Below, one piece after another: positions 1 through 5,728 of a stretch of DNA of 9,008 nt (within the stretch, counting starts at the first letter, position 1; the number at the start of each line of letters is the position of its first letter). This DNA is from Methanocorpusculum sp. (lineage in GTDB: Archaea > Halobacteriota > Methanomicrobia > Methanomicrobiales > Methanocorpusculaceae). Below the pieces are notes generated by a model. It was not told the origin of the DNA, did no database searches, and worked only from the letters and a program-made list of their open reading frames with translations. The stretch covers positions 1 through 9,008 of the forward strand of contig DALTWR010000021.1 of the NCBI GenBank assembly GCA_029986975.1. The letters run 5' to 3'. A program made the translations under genes and the position numbers.

Positions 1-338
1 ATCTGTTCCTTGTCAATGCCTTCCGTTGCGATGTAATCTACGAAGGCAACCGGCTCGATGTTCATCACATACATGTCGTTGACGTTCATTGCCATGCAGT
101 CGATACCGACCGTGTGCCAGTCCTTTAAGTCGTCTGCAACACGCATCTTGGTGCCGACTCCATCCGTACATAAGGATAAGACCTTGTCTCCGAAATCAAT
201 CAGACCAGAGAAGTGCCCGACATCACCTACCATACCGTGCTCGCCGCATCTGCGGTATGATAACATTTTGATGAGGGATTTAACACCGTCAGCTTCTAAA
301 TCGATGTCAACACCTGCATCTTTGTATGAGTATGCCAT
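1..338 (-). CDS. purM: Phosphoribosylformylglycinamidine cyclo-ligase (AIR synthetase), N-terminal part; cut by window edge
   Basis: This enzyme closes the imidazole ring in purine synthesis, converting FGAM and ATP to AIR in the cytoplasm. Only the first 112 residues lie in the window. Seen in the sequence: the family's opening SYKDAGVDI at residues 4-12, GHFSGLIDFGD at 41-51 (matching the GGFGGL-type segment), the TDGVGTK loop at 58-64, and GIDCMAMNVND at 78-88 followed by EPVAFVDY. These are the conserved N-terminal blocks of PurM, including the dimer and nucleotide-binding region. The ATG at 338 is only 2 bp after the lysC stop, and a purine-rich GAGGAAGAG (complement of 344-352) sits inside the end of lysC as a likely ribosome binding site. 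Translation is therefore probably coupled to lysC. The family is normally about 330-350 residues, so roughly two thirds is missing to the left. Confidence 0.95.
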   Translation of the reverse strand, partial: MAYSYKDAGVDIDLEADGVKSLIKMLSYRRCGEHGMVGDVGHFSGLIDFGDKVLSLCTDGVGTKMRVADDLKDWHTVGIDCMAMNVNDMYVMNIEPVAFVDYIATEGIDKEQ

Positions 339-340
339 CT

Positions 341-1729
341 TTACTCTTCCTCGTCTAATTTGAACTCATCGTGAATGGCGCGGACAGCTTTTAGACCGTC
401 ATTTCCGTTTACGACGAAGGAGACATTGACCTCTGAACCCTGTGAAATCATGAGAACATTAATTCTCTGTTCTCCTAAGCTTTTGAAGATGCGTGCTAAC
501 GTTCCCGGAGTTCCGCGCATGCCGGAACCCACAACAGATACGACCTGCACATCGTTTGAGAAGGTGCAGCGTTTGATAAAGCCTTTGTCCTGAATCTTCT
601 TTAATGCAACTTCTGCTCTCTTTTCTTCCTCTTCGGTGATAATCATCGAGATATTGAGTTCAGATGAACCCTGACTGATGAGCATGACGTTTACTTCTGC
701 ATCTGCGAGGGCAGAGAAAATCTCGCCTGCTACACCCGGTCTTCCGGTTGCAAAGCCGGTAACTGAGATGAGGCAGCTGTTTTTGATAAGAGATACTGCT
801 TTTACAATACGCTTATCAGCATGAGTCTCGCGGCTGATAAGAGTTCCCGGGTGTGTTGGATTGAAGGTGTTTCTGACATAGACCGGAATGTCTTTTTCCA
901 TGGCCGGCAGAAGAGCGCGGGAGTGGATGACTTTTGCGCCGAAGTAGGACATCTCCATCATTTCCATGAATGAGATGGTGTCAATGACACGTGCTTCGGG
1001 AATCATACGCGGGTCTGTGGTCATAACACCGTCGACATCAGTCCAGATAATGACTTCATCTGCATCAATACCAGCACCGATGATTGCTCCTGAGTAGTCA
1101 GAACCGCTTCTTCCAAGCGTTGCAACAGATCCATCCAGTGAACAGCCGGCAAAGCCCTGGATGACTGGAATTTCTGCCCCCAGTCTGCTTCCGATGCGTT
1201 CTGCAATGCGCGGGTAGCTTTCCGGAAGTGCGGTTGCATTTCCGTGAAGTCCGTCGGTTAAGATACCTGCATCGCAGCCGCTTATCTGAAATGAAGAGAT
1301 TCCAATCTGCCGCAGTGCAGCAGAAACAATGGGCGCTGATAATTTTTCGCCGATGGAGATGATATAGTCACGGGAACGGGCTGTGAGTTCACGTAAGTTT
1401 CCGACTGCAGCAAGCATATCGCGGAGACGCTCGAGACGAATCTCGAGGTGGGCTGTTACTTCATCGACATAGTCAGGGGCTACCTCTTTTAAGGTGTCGA
1501 TATGGCGTGTTTTAAGCTGAGTGATAAATGTATCAAGAAATCCGGTTTCTGCTCCGGCTATTATGTGTTCTGCAGCATCGATAATCTGGTCGGTTACCTT
1601 TGTCATTGCTGAGACGACAACAGCAACTTCGTTTCCTTTATCGTGCGATTCCTTAATTATAGCAACAGCTTTTCTGATGGCTGATGCATCCCCGACGGAT
1701 GTGCCGCCGAATTTCATAACTACACGCAT
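341..1729 (-). CDS. lysC: Aspartate kinase with two C-terminal ACT domains
   Basis: Monofunctional aspartokinase (462 aa) phosphorylates L-aspartate to 4-phospho-L-aspartate, the first step towards lysine, threonine, methionine and isoleucine. The amino acid kinase domain covers about residues 1-300, with KFGGTS at 6-11, the substrate-side TLGRSGSDYSGA at 204-215, and WTDVDGVMTTDPR at 229-241. Two ACT domains follow (about 313-375 and 395-458); each has a repeated core (VNVMLISQGSSELNIS and INVLMISQGSEVNVS), as in end-product-inhibited family members. Feedback control by lysine or threonine is therefore likely, but which one cannot be read from sequence. No homoserine dehydrogenase domain is fused. 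The ATG at 1729 is the first in frame. It has no good Shine-Dalgarno (only GGTG about 12 nt upstream) but an AT box 28 nt ahead, so a leaderless transcript is possible. The alternative start at Met5 would leave MKFGGTS as the N-terminus. purM follows after 2 bp. Confidence 0.97.
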   Translation of the reverse strand: MRVVMKFGGTSVGDASAIRKAVAIIKESHDKGNEVAVVVSAMTKVTDQIIDAAEHIIAGAETGFLDTFITQLKTRHIDTLKEVAPDYVDEVTAHLEIRLERLRDMLAAVGNLRELTARSRDYIISIGEKLSAPIVSAALRQIGISSFQISGCDAGILTDGLHGNATALPESYPRIAERIGSRLGAEIPVIQGFAGCSLDGSVATLGRSGSDYSGAIIGAGIDADEVIIWTDVDGVMTTDPRMIPEARVIDTISFMEMMEMSYFGAKVIHSRALLPAMEKDIPVYVRNTFNPTHPGTLISRETHADKRIVKAVSLIKNSCLISVTGFATGRPGVAGEIFSALADAEVNVMLISQGSSELNISMIITEEEEKRAEVALKKIQDKGFIKRCTFSNDVQVVSVVGSGMRGTPGTLARIFKSLGEQRINVLMISQGSEVNVSFVVNGNDGLKAVRAIHDEFKLDEEE

Positions 1730-1750
1730 ATTACTTACACCAATTAGTAA

Positions 1751-1758
1751 TAATTAAT
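1751..1758 (-). promoter_or_regulatory. Possible TATA-like box for lysC
   Basis: On the minus strand the sequence ATTAATTA begins about 28 nt before the lysC ATG, the spacing expected for a TATA box serving a leaderless transcript. A second AT-rich element, TACTTTATC (about 1776-1784), lies farther upstream and would give a leader of roughly 25-30 nt. The flanking DNA is AT-rich, so a chance match is quite possible. Confidence 0.3.
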
Positions 1759-1822
1759 GTATGCACTCTAAAGAGATAAAGTATTACAGCCTGACGGGAT
1801 GAAAGCAGAAGAATGGCGGTTC

Positions 1823-1829
1823 AAAAAAA
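1823..1829 (-). terminator. Oligo-T terminator after fprA
   Basis: Seven consecutive T residues on the minus strand begin 4 nt after the FprA stop codon (TAATCC then T7). Archaeal RNA polymerase commonly terminates at such runs without needing a hairpin. It would separate the rubredoxin-fprA transcript from lysC-purM downstream on the same strand. Confidence 0.6.
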
Positions 1830-1832
1830 GGA

Positions 1833-3017
1833 TTATAATCCCTGATGCTTTTCAGCAATCACATCAGCTAAATTATGCAGCTTGGTAATTGCATCTTCAT
1901 CAGGAAGACCTTTGATGTAAACCGGCTCAAGCATTTCAGCGCCCACAGGTGTTAACATCTCAGCAAGATAGTCAACAGCAACAGAGTGCCAGCCGAAAGA
2001 ACCGATAATTCCAAGATACTTTGCCTTCGGGCGGAGTGCGCGAACAAGATATGCGGCATTAACAGCTGCCGGATGCGGTCCGTAAAGCATCGTAGGGGCT
2101 GCGATAATAACCGTTGCAGCATCCACTAATGCAGGGGCAAGGGTGCCGGTATCGGTTTCAAGCAGATTATAAAGAGACACAGGAATGCCGCGCTCAATGA
2201 GATCTTCGGTTAAGAAGTCTGCCATCTGCTTCGTACTGCCGTGCATAGAAACGTATGCAATAATAACCTTGTTTGCTGCCTTGTCTGATGCCCAGTCTGC
2301 ATATAAGTCAACGACCTTTGCAGGTGTCTTAAGAACAGGGCCGTGAGACGGTGCGATGAACGCCGGATTAATTTGTTTTACCCGTTCGAGGTGTTCTAAA
2401 ACACTGAATCTGAAGGGCATCATAATAACAGAGTAGTAGCGCTTTACCGCATCAAGATACTGCGGGCTTGCATCATCTGAAAAGAGTTCTGATGTCGCGT
2501 AGTGTGCACCGAGGAAATCTGACGTAAAGAGAACTTTATCCTCAACAGCCTCTGCAAACATGGTGTCCGGCCAGTGTACATTGGGTGCGGGATGGAACTT
2601 AAGCGTCTTGTCTCCCAGAGACAGCGTCTCGCCGTCACCAACGACAATAAAGCGTTCCTCCGGCTCATTTAAGTCGTGCATCGAGATAAGAAGACCTTTG
2701 CAGACTTCACTGGTTACGATTTTTGCCATCGGGAAAACATCGAGAAGCAGCGGCAGAAGTCCTGAGTGGTCCTGCTCTGCGTGAAGACATACGATGTATT
2801 CCAGAGAATTGAGGTCGAGTTTCATCAGGTTAGTGATGAACTCAGTCTCAGTTGACGGTTCGCCGGAATCAATAAGAGCAGTCTTTTCGCTTCCTTTTAT
2901 AACGTATGCGTTGCTGCTTGTTCCGTACGGGGTGGGCATAACTCCGTCAAAAACACGGAGATCCCAGTTAATACATCCGACTGAATAGATATTTGCAGTT
3001 ATTTCACGAGCTGCCAT
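1833..3017 (-). CDS. fprA: Flavodiiron protein FprA (probable F420H2 or rubredoxin:O2 oxidoreductase)
   Basis: Flavodiiron proteins (here 394 aa) reduce O2 to water, or sometimes NO to N2O, in the cytoplasm of anaerobes. The metallo-beta-lactamase-like domain (about 1-245) carries the complete diiron ligand set in order: H79, E81 and D83 (with adjacent H84) in LHAEQDHSG, H148 in NVHWP, D167 in TSDFLG, and H225 in PSHGP. The flavodoxin-like domain (about 249-394) has the FMN phosphate loop SMHGSTK at 257-263, APTMLYGP near 307-314 and GSFGWHS at 339-345. Size and domain order match methanogen FprA, which is known in some species to be an F420H2 oxidase; no rubredoxin or flavin reductase domain is fused. 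The start at 3017 is supported by AGGTG (complement of 3027-3031), 9 nt ahead, overlapping the end of the rubredoxin gene. Both genes are surely co-transcribed. NO reductase activity remains possible. Confidence 0.96.
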   Translation of the reverse strand: MAAREITANIYSVGCINWDLRVFDGVMPTPYGTSSNAYVIKGSEKTALIDSGEPSTETEFITNLMKLDLNSLEYIVCLHAEQDHSGLLPLLLDVFPMAKIVTSEVCKGLLISMHDLNEPEERFIVVGDGETLSLGDKTLKFHPAPNVHWPDTMFAEAVEDKVLFTSDFLGAHYATSELFSDDASPQYLDAVKRYYSVIMMPFRFSVLEHLERVKQINPAFIAPSHGPVLKTPAKVVDLYADWASDKAANKVIIAYVSMHGSTKQMADFLTEDLIERGIPVSLYNLLETDTGTLAPALVDAATVIIAAPTMLYGPHPAAVNAAYLVRALRPKAKYLGIIGSFGWHSVAVDYLAEMLTPVGAEMLEPVYIKGLPDEDAITKLHNLADVIAEKHQGL

Positions 3018-3023
3018 TAAGGA

Positions 3024-3179
3024 TTACACCTTTTTGAAACTGGCTTTTCCAGCCATGCAGACAGGGCATTTCCAGGTGTCCGGAAGGGCTTCAAATTTGG
3101 TTCCTGCCGGGTACATGATACCTGCGCCTTTGTCTTCGTCGTAAACATATCCGCAAACAGTACAGCGATATTGTGCCAT
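3024..3179 (-). CDS. Rubredoxin
   Basis: A 51-residue one-iron electron carrier. It has CTVCGYVYD with C6 and C9, then the usual [18 protein letters not shown] with C38 and C41, giving the four Cys ligands of an Fe(SCys)4 site. Aromatic core positions (Y4, Y11, Y13, F29, W36, F48) are in place. The fourth-ligand loop is unusual: the family normally has CPxCGxxK, but here it reads CPVCMAGK, with Met42 in place of the conserved glycine. The ATG at 3179 is preceded by GGATGTGA (complement of 3187-3194), a fair Shine-Dalgarno match. fprA begins 6 bp after its stop, so it most likely passes electrons to that flavodiiron protein, as in bacterial rubredoxin:oxygen oxidoreductase systems. A longer open frame of 115 codons overlaps it in another frame but has no family features. 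Confidence 0.95.
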   Translation of the reverse strand: MAQYRCTVCGYVYDEDKGAGIMYPAGTKFEALPDTWKCPVCMAGKASFKKV

Positions 3180-3196
3180 AATTTTTTCACATCCTT

Positions 3197-3212
3197 CCTT
3201 AGTTCTCTAAGG
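3197..3212 (-). promoter_or_regulatory. Short perfect hairpin in the rubredoxin-fprA leader
   Basis: Minus-strand CCTTAG-AGAA-CTAAGG is a perfect 6 bp inverted repeat with a 4-nt loop. It lies between the expected transcription start (about 3215-3220, from the TATA box) and the Shine-Dalgarno, ending just 2 nt before it. It could be a 5' mRNA hairpin affecting stability or initiation, or a dyad operator for a repressor. The stem is short, so function is inferred from position only. Confidence 0.4.
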
Positions 3213-3237
3213 ACGTATATTATTTTTGCCGGTAAAT

Positions 3238-3247
3238 CTATAAATAG
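3238..3247 (-). promoter_or_regulatory. TATA box for the rubredoxin-fprA operon
   Basis: CTATTTATAG on the minus strand is a good match to an archaeal TATA box and lies 59-68 nt before the rubredoxin ATG. The expected start of transcription about 25-28 nt downstream gives a leader of roughly 40 nt, consistent with this gene having a Shine-Dalgarno. The box is self-complementary, so plus-strand use is not excluded. Confidence 0.55.
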
Positions 3248-3300
3248 CATTGTAATGAGTATCTTTCCCATAAGAGAAATCCGATGTATTGTATTTATTT

Positions 3301-3316
3301 GTGCCGGATAAGGCAC
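3301..3316. repeat. Inverted repeat GTGCC-N6-GGCAC in the rubredoxin/ubiB divergent region
   Basis: A perfect 5 bp inverted repeat with a GGATAA spacer, about 55 bp upstream of the rubredoxin TATA box and 150 bp upstream of ubiB. It could be an operator half-site pair or a weak hairpin, but it is short enough to arise by chance. Confidence 0.3.
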
Positions 3317-3377
3317 ATTTCTGAGAGGGTATGTGTAAATTTCTGCGTGTTTTTCCGCCCTCAATTATCTATCTGTT

Positions 3378-3389
3378 CTGCTGCAGCAG
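3378..3389. repeat. 12-bp perfect palindrome upstream of ubiB
   Basis: CTGCTGCAGCAG is a perfect palindrome without spacer, in an otherwise AT-rich intergenic region, followed at once by GCAGCTG. The position, about 80-90 bp before the chosen ubiB start, would suit a dimeric regulator. If ubiB instead began at the upstream ATG at 3396, this palindrome would lie immediately before it. Confidence 0.3.
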
Positions 3390-3439
3390 GCAGCTGTGCC
3401 GCTATCGAATCTCCTCAATAGACAGAGTAATATTATGTG

Positions 3440-3447
3440 CATAAAAG
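3440..3447 (+). promoter_or_regulatory. Possible TATA-like box for ubiB
   Basis: CATAAAAG begins 28 nt before the ATG at 3468, the spacing for a leaderless transcript starting at that codon. A competing box, AATATATACA (3451-3460), is a better TATA match but would place the start of transcription inside the coding region. An upstream TATTTATT (about 3292-3299) would give a long leader. The assignment is tentative. Confidence 0.25.
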
Positions 3448-3467
3448 AACAATATATACACATAGTT

Positions 3468-5120
3468 ATGCCTCGCGTAAGTCTGAAACGATACAAGCAG
3501 ATTGCCGAAGTCCTGATAAAGTACGGATTTGGTCAGATCATCAATGACCTTTTCCCCGGATTTTACTTCTCACGAAGTACCAGGAAAAGCAGTAATGAAG
3601 ACCTGAACGGTTACTCCTCATACGCAAGAATACGTATGGTCTTAGAAGAACTGGGTCCGACCTTTGTCAAGTTCGGTCAGCTGATGAGTACAAGAACCGA
3701 GATGTTCCCGCCTGAACTCATCGAGGAACTCGCAAAATTACAGGACCGTGTCGGTGTTGTGCCCTTTGACGAGGTCATCCCCACTCTTGACAGATATATT
3801 CCCGACTGGCGTGATTTATTCACCTCAATCGACCCAAGACCGCTTGCAGCAGCCTCAATTTCGCGGGTCTACCGTGCAGTCACTCTCGATGGAACAGTCA
3901 TCGCCTTAAAAGTCCAGCGTCCGAATATCAGAAATAAGATTGAACAGGATTTGGTTCTTATCAGAAGCATCGCCAAGATGCTGGAAGAAAAGAAGCCGGA
4001 ACTTCGTATGTACAATCCGGTTTCCCTTGTAGACGATTTTGCAACTCAGGTGAGAAAAGAACTTGATTTCACCAGAGACGGAATGAACGCAGAGCGTCTC
4101 GGACGAAACATGCGTGCTTCAGGGCTTCCGCGGATTAAGATTCCAAAGATTTACTGGGAGTACTCCGGAAAAGAACTTTTGGCGATGGAGTTTGTTGCCG
4201 GCTGCAGAAGTGATGATGTTGATACTATACGGGCACAGGGCATTGACCCGAAGGAACTGGCAACAATCGGTCTTAAGGCTTTCATGATTCAGATTTTCCA
4301 GAACGGATTCTATCATGGCGACCCGCACGCAGGAAATATCCGTGTCTCTCCGAAAGGTGAACTCATCTTCCTTGACTTTGGTGTCTGCGGTATTCTCTTA
4401 AAGGATATGAGAAACAAGTTCATCTCGCTTCTCTTGGCAATTCTTGGAGGAGATGCCGACTTAACCCTCAAATACGTTAAAAATCTCGGCGTGAAGCTTC
4501 CTGCAGAGGGATTGGATGAGTTCCGCGGAGAACTGTATCTCGCTTTAAGGGACTTTAAGGAGATGGGAACACAGGTTAACTTCTCAGGTCTTTTATCTTC
4601 AATCCAGAATCTGTTCCAGACTTACAATATCAGAATCCCGCCGAACATCATGCAGCTGTTAAAGGCTTTGATGCTGGTGTCCGACGTGGCATTCTCGCTT
4701 GACCCTGAGCTTGATTTCGTAGAAGAAGTTGAACCATTCTTAAAGAAGCTGGTCGCAGACGAGCTGAAAAGCCCGGAGAATATGGAAAAACGCATGATGG
4801 AAGTGAAGTCCAAGATTGAGGACTTAATGGCAGTTCCGAAGAAGTTAAGCGGTGTTCTTGAGATGGCTTCCGAAGGAAAACTGAAGGTCGATATCATGGC
4901 AAAGGAAGTCGGGGAATTGAGCAACACTATCAACAGTGCCGTTGATAAATTGGTTATCGGTGTCATCTTTGCGGCAATTCTGATAGGTTTGTCGCTTGTT
5001 GTGATGAGTCAGTCATTTGCGATTGGGTATATCCCGATTTTTGCCTATGTCCTCGCTGTCATCATCATAGTTGTTGTCTTCTTTACGATGCGCAAGCGGA
5101 TTAAGAGGGAGAAATTCTAA
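3468..5120 (+). CDS. ubiB: UbiB/ABC1/ADCK-family atypical protein kinase-like protein, membrane anchored
   Basis: 550 residues from the chosen start. UbiB/ADCK proteins have an atypical kinase fold and support quinone synthesis in bacteria and mitochondria; the archaeal substrate is unknown. Seen: KFGQ at 68-71 (the family KxGQ signature) in LGPTFVKFGQLMSTR; the alanine-rich nucleotide loop AAASISRV at 127-134; invariant lysine K148 in ALKVQRP; ELD at 198-200 (ExD motif); the catalytic loop HGDPHAGN at 283-290; and DFG at 303-305. All family-specific motifs are intact, so it should bind ATP. Two hydrophobic helices close the protein (about 495-517 and 519-541), with a basic KRIKREKF tail. The start at 3468 is chosen because MPRVSLKRYKQIAEVL matches where family members begin; in-frame ATGs at 3396 and 3435 would add 24 or 11 residues of low similarity. 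None has a good Shine-Dalgarno. It appears to be transcribed alone. Confidence 0.92.
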   Translation: MPRVSLKRYKQIAEVLIKYGFGQIINDLFPGFYFSRSTRKSSNEDLNGYSSYARIRMVLEELGPTFVKFGQLMSTRTEMFPPELIEELAKLQDRVGVVPFDEVIPTLDRYIPDWRDLFTSIDPRPLAAASISRVYRAVTLDGTVIALKVQRPNIRNKIEQDLVLIRSIAKMLEEKKPELRMYNPVSLVDDFATQVRKELDFTRDGMNAERLGRNMRASGLPRIKIPKIYWEYSGKELLAMEFVAGCRSDDVDTIRAQGIDPKELATIGLKAFMIQIFQNGFYHGDPHAGNIRVSPKGELIFLDFGVCGILLKDMRNKFISLLLAILGGDADLTLKYVKNLGVKLPAEGLDEFRGELYLALRDFKEMGTQVNFSGLLSSIQNLFQTYNIRIPPNIMQLLKALMLVSDVAFSLDPELDFVEEVEPFLKKLVADELKSPENMEKRMMEVKSKIEDLMAVPKKLSGVLEMASEGKLKVDIMAKEVGELSNTINSAVDKLVIGVIFAAILIGLSLVVMSQSFAIGYIPIFAYVLAVIIIVVVFFTMRKRIKREKF

Positions 5121-5128
5121 TTTTTTTT
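5121..5128 (+). terminator. Oligo-T terminator after ubiB
   Basis: Eight T residues follow the ubiB stop codon directly, and a second six-T run begins at 5148. This is typical of archaeal intrinsic termination. The end of the first run is also part of an 11-bp inverted repeat described separately. Confidence 0.6.
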
Positions 5129-5247
5129 GGATTTATAATTCAGCCTATTTTTTGAAATAGAGATGGTTAATCTGTTCAGCGGTAATTAACAAACTCGCCC
5201 GTAGGGCGTGCCCGGCATTGTTCACTGTCAAATCCAAAAATCTCTAT
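5124..5247. repeat. Interleaved inverted repeats and hairpin between ubiB and trx
   Basis: Two perfect inverted repeats are interleaved. Arm a (TTTTTGGATTT, 5124-5134) pairs with a' (AAATCCAAAAA, 5230-5240), 11 bp. Arm b (ATAGAGAT, 5157-5164) pairs with b' (ATCTCTAT, 5240-5247), 8 bp. The order a-b-a'-b' means they form either a pseudoknot-like fold or two competing stems. Between them lies a GC-rich hairpin, CGCCC-GTA-GGGCG (5196-5208), whose GGGC can also pair with GCCC at 5210-5213. No open reading frame or known RNA family is recognisable. It may be the 3' end of the ubiB mRNA, a small RNA, or a chance result of AT-rich DNA. Nothing else is seen in this 228 bp gap apart from the trx promoter candidate. 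Confidence 0.4.
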
Positions 5248-5320
5248 CTTAGGATATCAATTAAACAGTTGCTTTTCGATTTTGATTTTTAATTCCCCGT
5301 ATCTATTCATCCCCAACCTC

Positions 5321-5330
5321 TTTATCTTTA
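5321..5330 (+). promoter_or_regulatory. TATA-like box for trx
   Basis: TTTATCTTTA begins 28 nt before the thioredoxin ATG, and no Shine-Dalgarno precedes that ATG (the sequence there is CATACAAATACGC). Together these suggest a leaderless transcript starting at or next to the start codon. Confidence 0.4.
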
Positions 5331-5348
5331 TCCTGCATACAAATACGC

Positions 5349-5684
5349 ATGAAAACCCCTGTGTCATCATCCCCTATCCTTCATCTGACCTCCGAATCGT
5401 TTAACTCAGTCATCCTTTCTGCAGAAAAAGCAGTTGTTGATTTCTGGGCTGAGTGGTGCGGACCGTGTCAGCGTTTTGCGCCTGTCTTTGAAGCCCTTTC
5501 CGTAGAACATCCTGACATACAGTTCTGCAAATGCAACACAGATGAAAATCCCGGAATTGCACAGGAGTTCTGCATCTATTCAATCCCGACAGTTCTTTTC
5601 ATCAAAAAGGGAAAAGTAATTCACATCGAGTCGGGCGCCATGTCCGCAGAAGAGTTCCGTACGCTGCTTACTGAGGTCTTTTAA
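5349..5684 (+). CDS. trx: Thioredoxin
   Basis: A small (111 aa) cytoplasmic thiol-disulfide oxidoreductase. It carries the classical thioredoxin active site WCGPC at residues 36-40 in VVDFWAEWCGPCQRFAPVFE, the conserved Asp31 of VDFWA, and the cis-proline P80 in YSIPTVLFIKKGK, in the expected thioredoxin-fold order. There is no signal peptide or extra domain, though the N-terminus is about 10 residues longer than minimal thioredoxins. Three further cysteines (C60, C62, C75) lie outside the active site; the CKC pair at 60-62 is unusual and could be a second redox or regulatory site. The methionine start is the first in frame and is probably leaderless. The helicase gene follows after 44 bp on the same strand and may share its transcript. 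No thioredoxin reductase is present in the window, so the electron donor is unknown. Confidence 0.95.
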   Translation: MKTPVSSSPILHLTSESFNSVILSAEKAVVDFWAEWCGPCQRFAPVFEALSVEHPDIQFCKCNTDENPGIAQEFCIYSIPTVLFIKKGKVIHIESGAMSAEEFRTLLTEVF

Positions 5685-5728
5685 GTAAGCCGGATGAATA
5701 GTACCTTCTCTTACAACCCATACATATC

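Noticed and set aside
3017..3364. 115-codon minus-strand open frame across the rubredoxin region and its promoter
   Set aside because: It overlaps the clear rubredoxin in another frame, starts upstream of the predicted TATA box and shows no recognisable motif.
3396..3467. N-terminal extension of ubiB from the ATG at 3396 as a signal or targeting sequence
   Set aside because: The 24 residues have no hydrophobic core or signal cleavage pattern and precede the point where family similarity begins, so they are more likely untranslated.
4622..4966. 114-codon minus-strand open frame inside ubiB
   Set aside because: It is antisense to the conserved C-terminal part of the kinase and is Ser/Thr/Phe rich as expected for the complement of its Glu/Lys-rich helices.
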